Below, one piece after another: positions 1 through 9,746 of a stretch of DNA of 64,000 nucleotides (positions are counted from its first letter, which is position 1; every line of letters begins with the position of its first letter). The DNA is from Stomoxys calcitrans (taxonomy: Eukaryota; Arthropoda; Insecta; Diptera; Muscidae). The DNA lies in the NCBI RefSeq assembly GCF_963082655.1, contig NC_081554.1:51152750-51216749 (forward strand). The letters are read 5' to 3'. Made by a program: the position numbers and the translations under genes. The notes below the pieces were generated by a model that was given only the letters and a program-made list of their open reading frames with translations, did not search any database and was not told the origin of the DNA.

Positions 1-636
1 CTCCCTTGTTGCCTTTGGCACAGACGGCTTTAGAGGCGGCTCAAAATCGCATAAGTGAATTTATGCCACATACCAAATGGTTTTGGAAATCATGTTTCCT
101 TTCAAAGCTAACAGAGGTGGCTTGTGTTGAAGCTCTGTTCCAAATAATGGGTAGAGATGTGCCACAAACCAACATGGTAGGACAAGGATTTCCCAATCTT
201 TAAACTTTTATTTATTTGAGATTTTATGCTTTTCTAGACCATGCTTCCCGCAATCTTGGGTCATTTTCCTGCCGGCTGCAATCTTAAGCAGATAACTCAC
301 TATTTGCAATTAGTTGAAAATGATCGATTTTGTCTTTTCGACTATGGTCTGGAGGAGAACATGAAACTATATAAACAATCCTCGCCTCCAGATTATCCCC
401 TGGAAAAGATTACAGCACCAGTAGGTCTTTACTATACCCTAAACGATTATCTAACGAATGACGTTGATGTAGAACGTTTGGCACAACTCCTACCCAATGT
501 GGTTAAGAAAAAACTATTCCCCAGTAAGACATGGAACCACATGGCCTTAATTTGGGGTATTGTTGCTCGGGAAGCTGCCTATAAGGATATGTTGGAAACG
601 ATGAAGAAATATCCCTATACCACTGACACAGTTTGA
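1..636 (+). CDS. acid/neutral lipase, last two exons (5' part outside window)
   Basis: C-terminal part of an alpha/beta-hydrolase lipase of the lysosomal-acid/gastric lipase family, which hydrolyses triacylglycerol or cholesteryl esters; secretion is known for the family but its signal peptide is not in view. Coding exons are 1-176 and 238-636, joined across a 61-bp phase-0 intron (177-237, GT...AG) after QTNM and before TMLPAIL. I chose the splice because the right-hand paralogue (3860-5043) has the same junction. The first exon aligns with the cap/lid region of the paralogue. In the last exon, the Asp of 'YTLND' and the His of 'WNHM' are the expected second and third triad residues. The Ser nucleophile exon lies left of the window. 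The frame is open to a TGA at 634-636. Exact substrate is not determinable; orthology to a specific Drosophila Lip/magro gene is not claimed. Confidence 0.88.
177..237 (+). other. intron of left lipase gene
   Basis: A 61-bp intron with donor GTAGGA and acceptor TTTTCTAG. Reading through it would terminate at 201-203. Removing it restores homology with the paralogue at 3860-5043, whose intron at 4247-4308 is in the same position and phase. Confidence 0.85.
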
Positions 637-649
637 TTTATATTTGAAA

Positions 650-853
650 GATTTGAAAATCAAAAAGAATCTTAGATATAAAAATCAATTTGTGTTTGTT
701 TGTTGGTTTGTATGTCTGTGCCGTATAGACTCAAAAACGGCTGAACCGATTTTCTTGAAATTTTCGCAGATGGTGCAAAATGATCCCGTGATATCCCCCT
801 ACCCTTTTTTTCAGAAACTCCAGATCTCAGCTCTCTTATAGTAACCTAAAAAC
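650..853 (+). repeat. G repeat, left end (interrupted copy)
   Basis: Holds the conserved leader 'caatttgtgtttgtttg' followed by 'aaaacggctgaaccgattt' and 'cagatctcag'. The same leader begins the uninterrupted copy at 21540. Here it stops at 'agtaacctaaaa', and the rest resumes at 2181 after an inserted DINE-like element. Begins only about 15 bp after the lipase stop, so it may overlap the lipase 3' UTR. Confidence 0.7.
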
Positions 854-2180
854 AACAAGTAAAAGCGTGCTAAGTTCGGCCGGGCCGAATCTTATATACC
901 CTCCACCATGGATCGCATTTGTCGAGTTCTTTTCCCGGGACCTCTTCTTAGGCAAAAAAAGGATATAAGAAAAGAAATTGTGGTCCAGTTTGGACCACAA
1001 TTAAATTATATGTTGGAGACCTGTGTAAAATGTCAGCCAATTCGAATAAGAATTGCGCCCTTTGTGGGCTCAAGAAGTAAAATAGAGAGATCGATTTATA
1101 TGGGAGCTGTATCGGGCTATGGACCGATTCAGTTATGGTCTGAATCGGTCCATAGCCCGATGATGGTCATGTTGATGGTCATGAAAGAATCCGTCGTACA
1201 AAATTTCAGGCAAATTGGATAATAATTGCGACCTCTAGAGGCTCAAGAAGTCAAGATCCCAGATCGGTTTATATGGCAGCTATATCAGGTTATGAACCGA
1301 CTTGTACTTTATTTGACACAGTAGTCGTAAGTAACAATAAAAAACATCTTGCGAAATTTCAGCCAAATCAGATAGGAATTGCGCCCTCTAGAGGCTCAAG
1401 AAGTCAAGACCCAAGATCGGTTTATATGACAGCTATATCAGGTTATGGACCGATTTGAACCATACTTTGCGCAGTTGTTGGATATCGTAACAAAACACGT
1501 CGTGCAAAATTTCATTCCATTCGGATAAGAATTGCGCACTCTAGAGGCTCAAGAAGTCAAGACCCCAAATCGGTTTATATGGCAGCTATATCAGGTTATG
1601 GACCGATTTGAACCATACTTGGCACAGTTGTTGGACATCGTAACAAAATACGTCGTGCAAAATTTCATTCCAATCGGATAAGAATTGCGCACTCTAGAGG
1701 CTCAAGAAGTCAAGACCCCAGATCGGTTTATATGGCAGCTATATCAGGTTATAGACCGATTTGAACCATACTTGGCACAGTTGTTGGATATCATAAGAAA
1801 ACACGTCGTGCAAAATTTCATCCCAATCGGATAAGAAATGCGCACTCTAGAGGCTCAAGACCCAAGATCGGTTTATATGGCAGCTATATCAAAACATGGA
1901 CCGATGTGGCCCATTTACAATACCAACCGACCTACACTAATAAGAAGTATGTTTGCAAAATTTCAAGGGGCTAGCTTTACTCCTTCGGAAGTTAGCATGC
2001 TTTCGACAGACAGACGGACGGACGGACGGACAGACGGACGGACATGTCCAAATCGACATAAAATTTCACGACGATCAAGAATATATATACTTTATGGGGT
2101 CTCAGATGAATATTTCGAGTAGTTACAATCAGAATGACGAAATTAGTATACCCCCCATCTTATGGTGGAGGCTATAAAAA
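854..2180 (-). mobile_element. DINE-like (Helentron-like) element, subfamily 1, full length
   Basis: Read on the minus strand, it starts with the inverted repeat near 2160-2180, then an (TA)n run and a (GTCY)n tract (about 2005-2043). Next come five tandem core units spaced 153, 153, 153 and 145 bp, the opposite inverted repeat CCACCAT near 902-910, the GC hairpin TTCGGCCGGGCCGAA near 875-889, and the terminal CTTGTT at 854. Inserted into the G repeat, whose two halves flank it (650-853 and 2181-3162). The architecture matches DINE-1/INE-1 non-autonomous Helentrons as known from Drosophila; that assignment is by architecture, not alignment. ORFs inside it are by-products of a 3n-length unit. 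Confidence 0.8.
1111..1161. repeat. perfect inverted repeat inside DINE-like element
   Basis: Arms 1111-1132 and 1140-1161 are perfect reverse complements (22 bp) with a 7-bp loop. Sister copies (for example at 9980-10040) have only the left arm followed by different sequence, so this is a local snap-back change in this copy. Confidence 0.9.
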
Positions 2181-3162
2181 TTTGGTATTCAAATTGTGGA
2201 TGGGGCACCTAGGGGGGACGGCCCACCCAAAACCTACCAAACATGTATATAGACCAATCACTACAATATGGGACTCAAATCAAAGGTTTTTAAGAGTAAA
2301 ATACGAATCTGATATACAAATTTGAGACCAAGTGTTTGGGGGATCACCCAAACCCCCAAAACGCTCCTAAATCGGACATATTTACCGACCATGGCAATAT
2401 GGGACTCAACTGAAAGGTATTTAGGAGTAGAATAGGAATCTGATATCAAAGTGTGCGACCAAGTGTTGGGGGGGGGGGCCTTCTATGCCTAAAAACGCCC
2501 CCAAATAGGATTTATTTACTAACCATCGCAATGTGGGGCTCAAATAGAAGATATTTGAGTATAGAATACGAATATGATACCTAAATGTGGAACCAAGTGT
2601 TTTTGGGGGCAGCCCCTCCCCAAAAACACCCCCAAAGAGCACAAATTTGAGAGCATAACAATATGGTGCTCAAATGAAAGGTCTTTAAAAGTACCCCACT
2701 AATCTCATATCAATATTCGGTTCTTTGGTTTTGCCCCAAAGAAACCCAAAGAGGAAATTTTTGCTGACCATTGCAATATGGGCCTCAAATAAGAGGTACT
2801 TTAGAGTAGAATACGAAGCTGATATATATTTTCAGAGAAAGTCAATGAATGGCCGCCCCATCCCAAATGATTTGGAGGGTAGAGTACGATGCTGATTAAC
2901 TTTCATGGCTAAGTGTTTGGTGGACAACCCCACACCCCAATGGTCAATGTGGGGCTGTGAAAAGAAATGGGGAGTAGAGCAACAAATTGATACCCACTTA
3001 CGGGACTAATTTTCTGGGGTCTACCCCTTTCCAAAAACACACACCACGAACAGCAATTATTTATTGACCATCGTAATATGGAGCTCAAGTAAAGGTATTT
3101 GGGAGTAGAATACGAATCTGATATCCTAGTGTGGGATCATGTATTTGGGGCACCTACCTTTG
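2181..3162 (+). repeat. G repeat, right part
   Basis: Degenerate tandem units of about 115-135 bp, each with a version of 'caatatgggactcaaatgaaagg' (near 2268, 2395, 2529, 2659, 2774), 'gaatctgatatc' and a C/G-rich 'gggggaccacccc' block. Continues the copy broken at 853. No coding potential recognised. Confidence 0.75.
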
Positions 3163-3420
3163 AGATTTAGGTATAGCTCCCATATAAATGATCGTCCGAT
3201 TTTGAGAAATATTGCAATAAGGCGCTCATTTGTTAACGGATTCTCTTGAAATTTGGGAGGAAGGAATTTCTAATGATTCTCAACATTACTGGTGAATTTC
3301 ATGGAAATTGGTCCAGATTTAGATATAGCTGTCATATATGTATATGGCCCGATTTTCACTTCTAGAGCCACTGCAAGCGCATTTTTTGAACAATTTTGCC
3401 AAATTTTGTATGACGATTTT
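3163..3420 (+). repeat. H-element core fragment
   Basis: Carries the 152-bp H unit features (ATTGCAATAAG..., 'attctcttgaaatttggga', 'ctggtgaatttcatgg', 'gatatagctgtcatatat'). Ends with the 'ctgcaagcgca' stretch that also closes the large H array near 32360. One and a half units, unplaced. Confidence 0.6.
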
Positions 3421-3565
3421 CTCGTTTAATTAATTTTTTTTTTTAAATATTAAAAAAAAAAAATAAATAAAAAACGAGTGAGGCCATACATAGTTTGGCT
3501 GTTGGAGTCAAAAGTGGAATTCATTGTGGAAAATTTCAGCCAAATCGGATAAGAATTGCGCCCCA
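3421..3565. repeat. A/T-rich inverted stretch and DINE core scrap
   Basis: 3421-3480 is almost pure A/T, bounded by 'tctcgttt' and 'aaacgagt', so it can fold back on itself. 3490-3565 is a subfamily-1 DINE core scrap ('aatttcagccaaatcggat'). No gene seen. Confidence 0.5.
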
Positions 3566-3780
3566 TTGTGAGATATGTCAGTTTAAGTGAGGCAACCACT
3601 GCGACTATGAGACTTAAGGCGTTGGGAGAATAGATTAAGGATGGGGGAAGCTATTCTCAAAACTGGCTGTCTGAGAGTTTGGAGAACGAGCACCGAAGAT
3701 CAAGGTGCTTGGAAGCCTATTCCACATTCGGCTAGAGGAACAAATGTTCTGTAAGGGCTTACTAAAGTAAAGTCACGTCA
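3566..3780 (+). pseudogene. chimeric retrotransposon scrap (family B RT thumb plus RTE-like tail)
   Basis: The first 90 bp match the family B reverse-transcriptase C-terminal region seen at 61000-61060 (peptide CEATTATMRLKALGE with an in-frame stop). The remainder resembles the tail at 17455-17545 ('ttcggctag.ggaacaaatgtt'). It lies just beyond the polyadenylation signal of the right lipase. Both parts are too short to place confidently. Confidence 0.5.
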
Positions 3781-3799
3781 TGCACTGAATGCGTATTAC

Positions 3800-3805
3800 T
3801 TTATT
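3800..3805 (-). promoter_or_regulatory. polyadenylation signal of right lipase gene
   Basis: AATAAA on the minus strand, about 55 bp downstream of the lipase stop codon. The transcript should end before the retrotransposon scrap at 3566-3780. Confidence 0.6.
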
Positions 3806-3859
3806 ACCACAAACCGAAATTTATACTTAGAACAAACATTTAATTATCAGAGATTTCAT

Positions 3860-5043
3860 TCATTCGTAGGAATACTTCTTCATTATCTCCAGCATTTTCT
3901 TGTGAGCCATTTGCCGAGCATCAATACCCCATGTCATGCTCATATGATTCCAATGTACATGAGGATACAAACAGTCCTCGACAACATTGGGTAATAAGGC
4001 AGCCAGGCGTTTAACATCCTCCTCACTCGAAAGATTATCATTGTAAGTGTAGTAAAGGCCAACGCGAGCTGTTATTTTTGCCAAAGGATAGTCGGGAGGA
4101 GATGATTGTTGATAGCGTTTCATATTTTCCACAGGGCCATAATCGTACTGGCAAAAACGATCATTTGCCACCAATTGTATATAGTGGGTTAATTGTTTAA
4201 GGCTACAGCCTGCTGGCACATGACCGAGAATAATGGGAAGCATGGTCTGAAATATCCGAGAAATTTATGTGGAAATTTTTGCTTATAAAAACCGCTCAAC
4301 GAACTTACCGCATTAGTTTGTTCCACATCTTTACCCACGAGTTGATAGTAGATCTCCAAACAAGTGGTCTCTGTCAGTTTGGAGGTAAAACAAGTCTTCC
4401 ACAATACATCGGTGCGGGGCAGAAATCTAACACCACCGGCAGTCATCTTGGCAGCTGTTCTGCCATATGACAACAAAGGGGTTCTCATGTGTTTCATAAA
4501 TGCCACCGGGGCCAAGGCATGCATCATGGTTATTTTCTCATTATATTCGGGATGCATTGAACACATAACCCAAAATGAAGTGGTACCTTGGGAATGGCCA
4601 AAGTAGCCGGTTTTCTTAAACCCTGTCTGCTGCAAGACATAATCAATGGAGGCTGGTAGATCATAGAAGCCAATCTCATGCCAACTAAAAAGCCAAAATT
4701 CAGCATTTTTCTCAGCATCCAATTTGGTGTGATTGCTGGAATAACGATTACCACGGGCATTGCCCATCCAAACATCATAACCATTATCCCACAGATAATA
4801 GCCTGGCAATATTAAAGGTTAACGGAAATGGATAATTTGGGGATTTAAAAGGATTTCATCTTTACCTAAAGCTTTTTGGGGTCCCATTAGTATCCACGTT
4901 GCTGAACTATCCATCATGCCATGCATTAGAAATACAGGCGGGGCACCTGGCTTGGGAATACGATGCAATCTCAAAATATACTCATCTGGGGTTGTGACAT
5001 AGTGTGTCTCGACAGGGTAGTTGTATTTCGCAATAAGTTGAGC
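3860..5043 (-). CDS. acid/neutral lipase, three exons, N-terminal exon not seen
   Basis: Triacylglycerol/sterol-ester lipase of the lysosomal-acid/gastric lipase family. Exons (minus): 5043-4866, 4802-4309, 4246-3860, with introns of 63 bp (4865-4803, phase 1) and 62 bp (4308-4247, phase 0), all GT-AG. The 352 visible residues contain the oxyanion HG (about 41-42, 'LMHGMMDSSATW'), the family block 'GYDVWMGNARGN', the nucleophile elbow GHSQG (Ser about 130), catalytic Asp ('YNDNL', about 294) and His ('WNHM', about 325). An NHT glycosylation sequon lies near 83. Family members are about 400 residues, so roughly 45 N-terminal residues including the signal peptide are absent. Exon 5043 was chosen for its CTCTAAG acceptor and phase; the frame is also open further upstream, to near 5110. 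A DINE end lies at 5156. Either the first exon is far upstream with repeats in its intron, or the gene is 5'-truncated. Full triad and clean splice sites argue for a functional gene. Confidence 0.87.
4247..4308 (-). other. intron 2 of visible part of right lipase
   Basis: A 62-bp phase-0 intron with donor GTAAGT and acceptor TTTCAG, at the position shared with the left lipase. Confidence 0.88.
4803..4865 (-). other. intron 1 of visible part of right lipase
   Basis: A 63-bp phase-1 intron (donor GTAAAG, acceptor TTGCCAG) splitting the glycine codon of 'KALG-YYLW'. Splicing joins the oxyanion-HG exon to the nucleophile exon. Confidence 0.82.
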
Positions 5044-5155
5044 CTTAGAGGGGGTTGAAGTATTTTTTCGAGTTATAGTATCGAATTGTAGGAGAGGAAT
5101 AAATTCAATTAAATAAAATTAACATTGAAAACAAAAAAAAAAAAAAAAATCAAAT

Positions 5156-5282
5156 AAACGCGTGCTAAGTTCGGCCGGGCCGAATCTTATGTACCCTCCA
5201 CCATGGATCGCATTTGTCGAGCTCTTGCCACGGTATCTCTTCTTTGGCAAACAAAGGACAAAAGAAAATAATTGCTATGTTA
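5156..5282 (-). mobile_element. DINE-like element, 3' end only
   Basis: Contains the GC hairpin TTCGGCCGGGCCGAA, CCACCATGG and about 75 bp of subfamily-1 sequence. It then stops abruptly where retrotransposon A1 begins. Preceded by an A tract (5132-5148). Confidence 0.7.
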
Positions 5283-5299
5283 ATGTCGCTAGGGACAGT

Positions 5300-5620
5300 T
5301 TGTTGATGACGGTTGTCGACAAGGGAGAAGAAGAAGGCTGCATACCTAGAAATAATTGGAGTGGGATTGTCAATGCACTGTCATCAGCATACTCCGATGT
5401 CGTTGCGGAATTTTCTGGGTTTCCTCCAGTCTGTGACGATGCAGGCTGGTATCAGGGCCGATACAGACTAGTTTGTAATCCCAATCTTTCAACAACCGAA
5501 TGGAAGATTGGCAGATTGGATGAGGCTGATGGTGGCCGGAGACATGCAGTATTCGGACTAAACTCCGGCTGTCTCGCAGGCCTCACCATGGCTGAAGGAG
5601 CTGTATCCTGTACCTGACGA
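5300..5620 (+). pseudogene. A1 ORF1-like segment (DUF4780-like)
   Basis: The peptide around 'DDAGWYQGRYRLVCN' resembles the 'D-GAGWYxGxYkL' motif of the DUF4780-type domain found in ORF1 of LOA-type elements; this is from memory of the family. 'WSGIVNALSSAYSDVV' precedes it as expected for the upstream helix. The frame is lost after about 5530. The following open stretch (5652-6017, charged and Ser/Thr-rich) probably covers the rest of ORF1. Role in a live element: RNA-binding nucleocapsid. Confidence 0.5.
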
Positions 5621-6004
5621 ACTATCGACTAAATCGCCAAAGCCTGGCGGATTGCAGGAGACTGAAAATCCCTCTGTCACAAATAAGACACGAGGAGATG
5701 GCATCGAAACGGGACCCGACAAGCCCTGTGTGGGTCACAAAGTTGGACTCGAACTTCGACAGCAGCACCTAGTGAAGCATCTAAGATCTAAGGAGGAATC
5801 GTCCACACCGCAAGTGTCCAGTACCCAGTGGAAGAGTGGTTCCACTGTTTTCTCACCTGCCCCTGGATTCGTACGGAAGCTCATCATGACAAGATCTAAC
5901 GAATCTTGTGAGGATGAACTTCTGGCGGACTCAGAAGACGAGGCTAACGCAACAGTGGTGGAAGTTGTGAATCCTGACCATAGTCCGGTTTCGGCAGATA
6001 TATC

Positions 6005-6660
6005 TACACCATTGTAAGGCCGTTTCGGCGGCACTAAAGATCCTCCTGATGGTAGGGAGGATTTGATGTGGTCCTTATCCAGGAACCATGGTTGTGTGGA
6101 GGAATGGTTCGTGGACTAAGAATTGCGGGATTTAAACTAATCAAGGGCAGGGGGAATGGCAGACAAAAAGCCTGTATTCTTGCCAAGAGTAGCCCAAATG
6201 TGTTTCTTCTTCCGTTGCTAAGCACTGAAGATTCAGTAGTAGCCAGCTTAGAAATTAATAAGTCTCAGTGCTGGCTGGCTTCTCCATGTATAGGGCCCAC
6301 GATTCAGAGATGCCGCCTTCAAGCCTTAAGGTGCTGGTTGAAGTCGCTCCTGCAGGGAAAAAGAGACTTATTGTAGTAAACGATCACCAGATATGGGGAT
6401 GTTCGGATGTCAACGAAAGGGGTGAGCTGCTTATCGAATATATTATTAATTGCAATCTGGCTATTTGTAATAAAGGGGATAAACCGACCTTTATTACCAG
6501 GAACAGGCAGGAGGTACTAGATATTACCTTTACCTATCGGAATATATAAGTGCAAGAATATGTGACTGGGAAGTGTTGGATGACCACAGCTTCTCTGATC
6601 ATCGTTATATTAGTTTCAGCCTTGGACAAAATACTGCAGAAGTAGTCCCTCGGCTAAACA
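6005..6660 (+). pseudogene. A1 apurinic/apyrimidinic-type endonuclease
   Basis: 'LHHCKAVSAALKIL', 'VVLIQEPW' and 'GDKPTFITRNRQEVLDITF' are the N-terminal, Glu-containing and C-terminal signatures of the target-nicking endonuclease of non-LTR retrotransposons. A frameshift near 6065 and another near 6265 split the domain into three frames. 'DDHSFSDHRYISF'-like sequence is recoverable in another frame near 6580-6620. Confidence 0.7.
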
Positions 6661-6962
6661 GAAGAAAGGCAGATTGGGACAAATTTCCGCACAAATTCTG
6701 CATGTCATACCTTCTAGACCAGAAAAGGAAGTGGCAACTGCGCAGGATATAGACATAATGGATAAAGCGGATCACGAAGGCCCTGAATGACTTGCTTGTG
6801 TCAGCATGTCCTAGAGTCAAGCTAAGGGGCAAATAGCGACCGCCATGGTGGACCTCAAGCTGGTTGGTGCAAGGAAGGACTGGAGAAAACTCTTCGACAG
6901 AGCAAAAGCCATAAGAACACCACACTATTGGAACATCGATAGGGCTGAGTAGAAATATGCAG

Positions 6963-7080
6963 ATAATACTGAGTAGACTTATGCAGCTCCGTGGGGTATA
7001 CATCTGAGGCCTTTAGGCTTAATAATACTGAGTAGACTTATGCAGCTCCGTGGGGTATACATCTGAGGCCTTTAGGCTTA
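6963..7080 (+). repeat. perfect 59-bp tandem duplication in A1
   Basis: 6963-7021 and 7022-7080 are identical, lying between the endonuclease and the reverse transcriptase. It shifts the frame by 2 and is absent from any functional layout. Confidence 0.93.
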
Positions 7081-7254
7081 GGAAGAATCTGTCATGGAGA
7101 CCTATTACGGTGGGATATATGCAGAAGTCAGAGAATGTATGGACCATGTCTAGTGAGGAAACACTAGAACTACTCGTTGATACACATTTTTCGGGAAATT
7201 CTCCCACGGACAACGTGGCACCACAAGAGGTTGTCACTGGTGTGCATTAGTTGC

Positions 7255-8200
7255 AAGATGTAACGGAAGTTGTGTCTGAGCCAAAAAAAACTCTTGAGAG
7301 CTTGATAAGAACATATCTTAGGGCGAAGATCCCTGTGGATCGCCTGTTTCGGCAGCAGCATGCATACAGTAAAGGCAAGTCCACTGAAACAGCCCTTCAA
7401 GACCTAGTCGGCTACATAGAGCGTTCTCTCGCTGTCAAGGAATATACATTGATATGCTATCAATGTATATTCCTTGACATTCAAGGTGCTTTCAATTAAG
7501 TAAAACCCGATGTCAATCATGAGGGAGTTGGAGATTCTAGGCATCAACTCTATCGTAAGAAAGTTTATAAATAACTTACTTATTTAAAAATGCATTACGG
7601 CAGGCTTGGGATCTGTGGATCTCAAAATATGGGTCAGCAGAGGAACACCACAAGGAGGTGTACCGTCTCCTCTGCTTTGAAATATAGCCATTAATAATAT
7701 ATTATTGTCTCTGGAAGAAAAAGGTGTAAAATTGGTCGTAATGCTGATGACGTGGCTATTACTGTTAGGGGAAAGTTTCCCATCGCTCTAAGAGATATAC
7801 TGCAGGGGGCTCTACGTGCAACAGCGAGGTGGGCTACCGAAAGTGGTCAAGGTATAAATCCGTGCAGGACACGGATACAGTGGCACCTGTCTCCTTGAGA
7901 GGAGAGAATGTTCTATGTACAGAAAGTGCAAAATACCTGGTTGTTTTGCTGGACCTATACACCTGCAAGAGACCCATTGGCAAAAGTTGGGGGTTTAGAC
8001 CACGTGTCATGCATTGGGTATATACTGCAGTTGTCAGACCTATAATGCTATATGATGTTGTGGTTTGGTGGACGGCGCTTTAAAATTCCCCCTATTGTTC
8101 AATAGTCAAACGGATCCAAAGGATGGCTTGTTTGTGCAACACATCAGCACTGAGGACGACACCATCTGATGCACTGAATTTAATGCTACATCTAATGCCT
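7255..8200 (+). pseudogene. A1 reverse transcriptase
   Basis: 'RQQHAYSKGKSTETAL' precedes RT motif A ('FLDIQGAFN'). The catalytic box reads NADDVAI near 7745 (usually YADD). The thumb region follows ('ESAKYLVVLLDL', 'AVVRPIMLYDVVVWW', 'QRMACLCNTSALRTTPSDAL'). A palindrome (7436-7476) is inserted immediately before motif A, and several frameshifts are present. Not functional. Confidence 0.78.
7436..7476. repeat. perfect palindrome in RT motif A of A1
   Basis: Arms 7436-7454 and 7458-7476 (19 bp) with a 3-bp loop. The right arm includes the start of motif A, so the left arm looks like a back-copied segment. Confidence 0.92.
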
Positions 8201-8399
8201 CTGGAGCTTGTGGTTAGACAAATTGCTGCGACCACTGCCTGAGGCTAAGAAAGCTTTCTCTTTGGATATATAGCGGCTACGAACACTGTGTTATCCTCGA
8301 TACAGTATCCGATGTTTCATGCAGTGTGGTTACACCCTAACTGATAAAAACAAGTATTGTACCACAATTCCTTTTAGAACCGACTGGAACAACGATATC

Positions 8400-8930
8400 C
8401 CTGGTAATAGAAGTTACATAGACTTCAATACGGATGGTTCCAAACTAAACGACCAGGTGGGCTTTGGTGTGTACTTTAAGATCTAAAACTGGTCATATCG
8501 GATAAGTTACCCGACCACTGCAATGGGCACCAAGCAGAGATTCTTGCAATAAAAGAGGTGGTGAAATGGCTTAGATATATGTCATAACGAAGATTGGCAT
8601 AAATATACTCTGAGACAGCCTGGCTGCCACACTGCAGTGATCAGGAAACTTTTTACATATGACCAGTTCTTGATGTATAGAGTACACCCCAAAAGCCCAC
8701 CCGGTCTTCGAGTTTGGAACGATTCGTATAGAAGTCTATGTAAATCAAATTCCAGGGAAACGTATTTCAGAACACAAACACCCCCAATGACTGTCGCATA
8801 TCTCTCAACGACATGGCTGAAAAGTTCAAAATTCACCTGTTCTGGGTGCCGGGATACGGAGATATCCCAGAGAATTATAAGCGCTTGCGAGACTAGGAAC
8901 TACCCTACACTTTTCGGGGGAAACTGGAAT
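8400..8930 (+). pseudogene. A1 RNase H domain, broken by inverted duplication
   Basis: 'NTDGSKLNDQVGFGVYF' carries the first catalytic Asp and 'QRFL.IKE'-like sequence follows. The FSDS-containing strand is interrupted by 8629-8741, an antisense copy of 8416-8524. The terminal part resumes with 'HLFWVPGYGDIPEN'. The intact counterpart is at 54173-54538 (-). Confidence 0.72.
8629..8741 (-). repeat. inverted duplication of 8416-8524 within A1
   Basis: The reverse complement of this stretch aligns with 8416-8524 with scattered differences. The element resumes in sense orientation right after it. Confidence 0.85.
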
Positions 8931-8959
8931 CTGTGGGTATGCCTCTAGCGATATATAAG

Positions 8960-9420
8960 CTAAGTTCGTTGCCGAAGGGTAACGTTTATTAGACGGTCAA
9001 AAAGAGGGGGTTGTGGGCATTCCAAATCTACGTGGCCTAATCTAGACTAGAAGAGGTCTACCGCTTTGCTGTCACTGGCTAGAACCGATGTCTCAGCCAT
9101 TGAGTCCATCAAGACGGGTCACTGTCTTATCGGAAAACATGCTGACAGACTGAAGTTTGCCAGTAACGACTTTTGCAGAAGCTGTGAGTACATCTAAGAT
9201 GAAGAGACTAAAGAACACCTTCTGTGTGTGTGTCGCGCTGGCAGTCAGAATGAGTTCCATTTTAGGTTCTTATTTCTTTGAGAACCTGTCTGATTAAAAT
9301 GATGTGAACGTTCGCGAGTTTTTGGGGTTTTTTATAGTGATTTGGACGGTTCAACGGTAGAAACTAGAAGGCATCTACCTTTTTCCCTTCCTGTGGTATT
9401 ACAATGGACGAAAACGTCTA
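8960..9420 (+). pseudogene. A1 C-terminal zinc-knuckle region and 3' end
   Basis: 'TALLSLARTDVSAIESIKTGH', then a C-x2-C...H-x4-C pattern (CRSC...EHLLCVC), then 'FYSDLDGSTVET'. The same order is on the minus strand at 53754-54080. Several stops. The 3' UTR runs to about 9470. Confidence 0.7.
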
Positions 9421-9470
9421 AGTGAGTCTGATGGCAGTCTGCCACTTAAACCAAACCTAAACTGTGTTAG

Positions 9471-9660
9471 GATCTTTGATTTATGTGTTTAATATGGCCT
9501 CCATCGATCTCCCGATTTAAGGTCTTGGAGCGATTAATGGCGCATGTGTCGTCATATTTCGCTGAAATTTGTCACTGTGAGCTATTTTAGACTCTTTGGC
9601 ATCCGTGTACTTTAAGGTTCAGATCGGTTTATAAATGGATAGAGCTATTATGTACTTCGT
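9471..9660. repeat. subfamily-3 DINE core remnant
   Basis: 'gatctcccgatttaaggtcttgg' type words and 'cgctgaaatttgtcactgtgagct' resemble the 48280-49560 core. No ends, no gene. Confidence 0.55.
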
Positions 9661-9746
9661 AGGCTACCGAAGCGCAGAGGTTAGCATGCCCTCCTATGAC
9701 CCTGAACGCCTGGTTTTGTAAACTGGCGAGAAAATAAAAAAAAAAA
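9661..9746 (+). mobile_element. tRNA-derived SINE, head (split copy)
   Basis: Starts 'taccgaagcgcagaggttagcatg', an A-box-like promoter, and a degraded B-box follows. Continues after the inserted DINE at 11053-11282. Confidence 0.72.

Larger units (their letters stand above)
5283..9470 (+). mobile_element. non-LTR retrotransposon A1 (LOA/I-like), near full length, dead
   Basis: About 4.2 kb with the expected order: ORF1-like segment, apurinic endonuclease, reverse transcriptase, RNase H, C-terminal zinc-knuckle region. The 3' tail 'gtgagtctgatggcagtctg' is shared with the copy at 53691-54640. The RNase H and the C-terminal CCHC-type region suggest the LOA/I group; a RT phylogeny would decide. 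Many stops, frameshifts, a 59-bp tandem duplication, a palindrome and an inverted duplication make it non-autonomous. Confidence 0.8.

Noticed and set aside
908..1222. 104-codon open frame as a small protein
   Set aside because: Lies within a DINE-like element and crosses the snap-back palindrome at 1111-1161.
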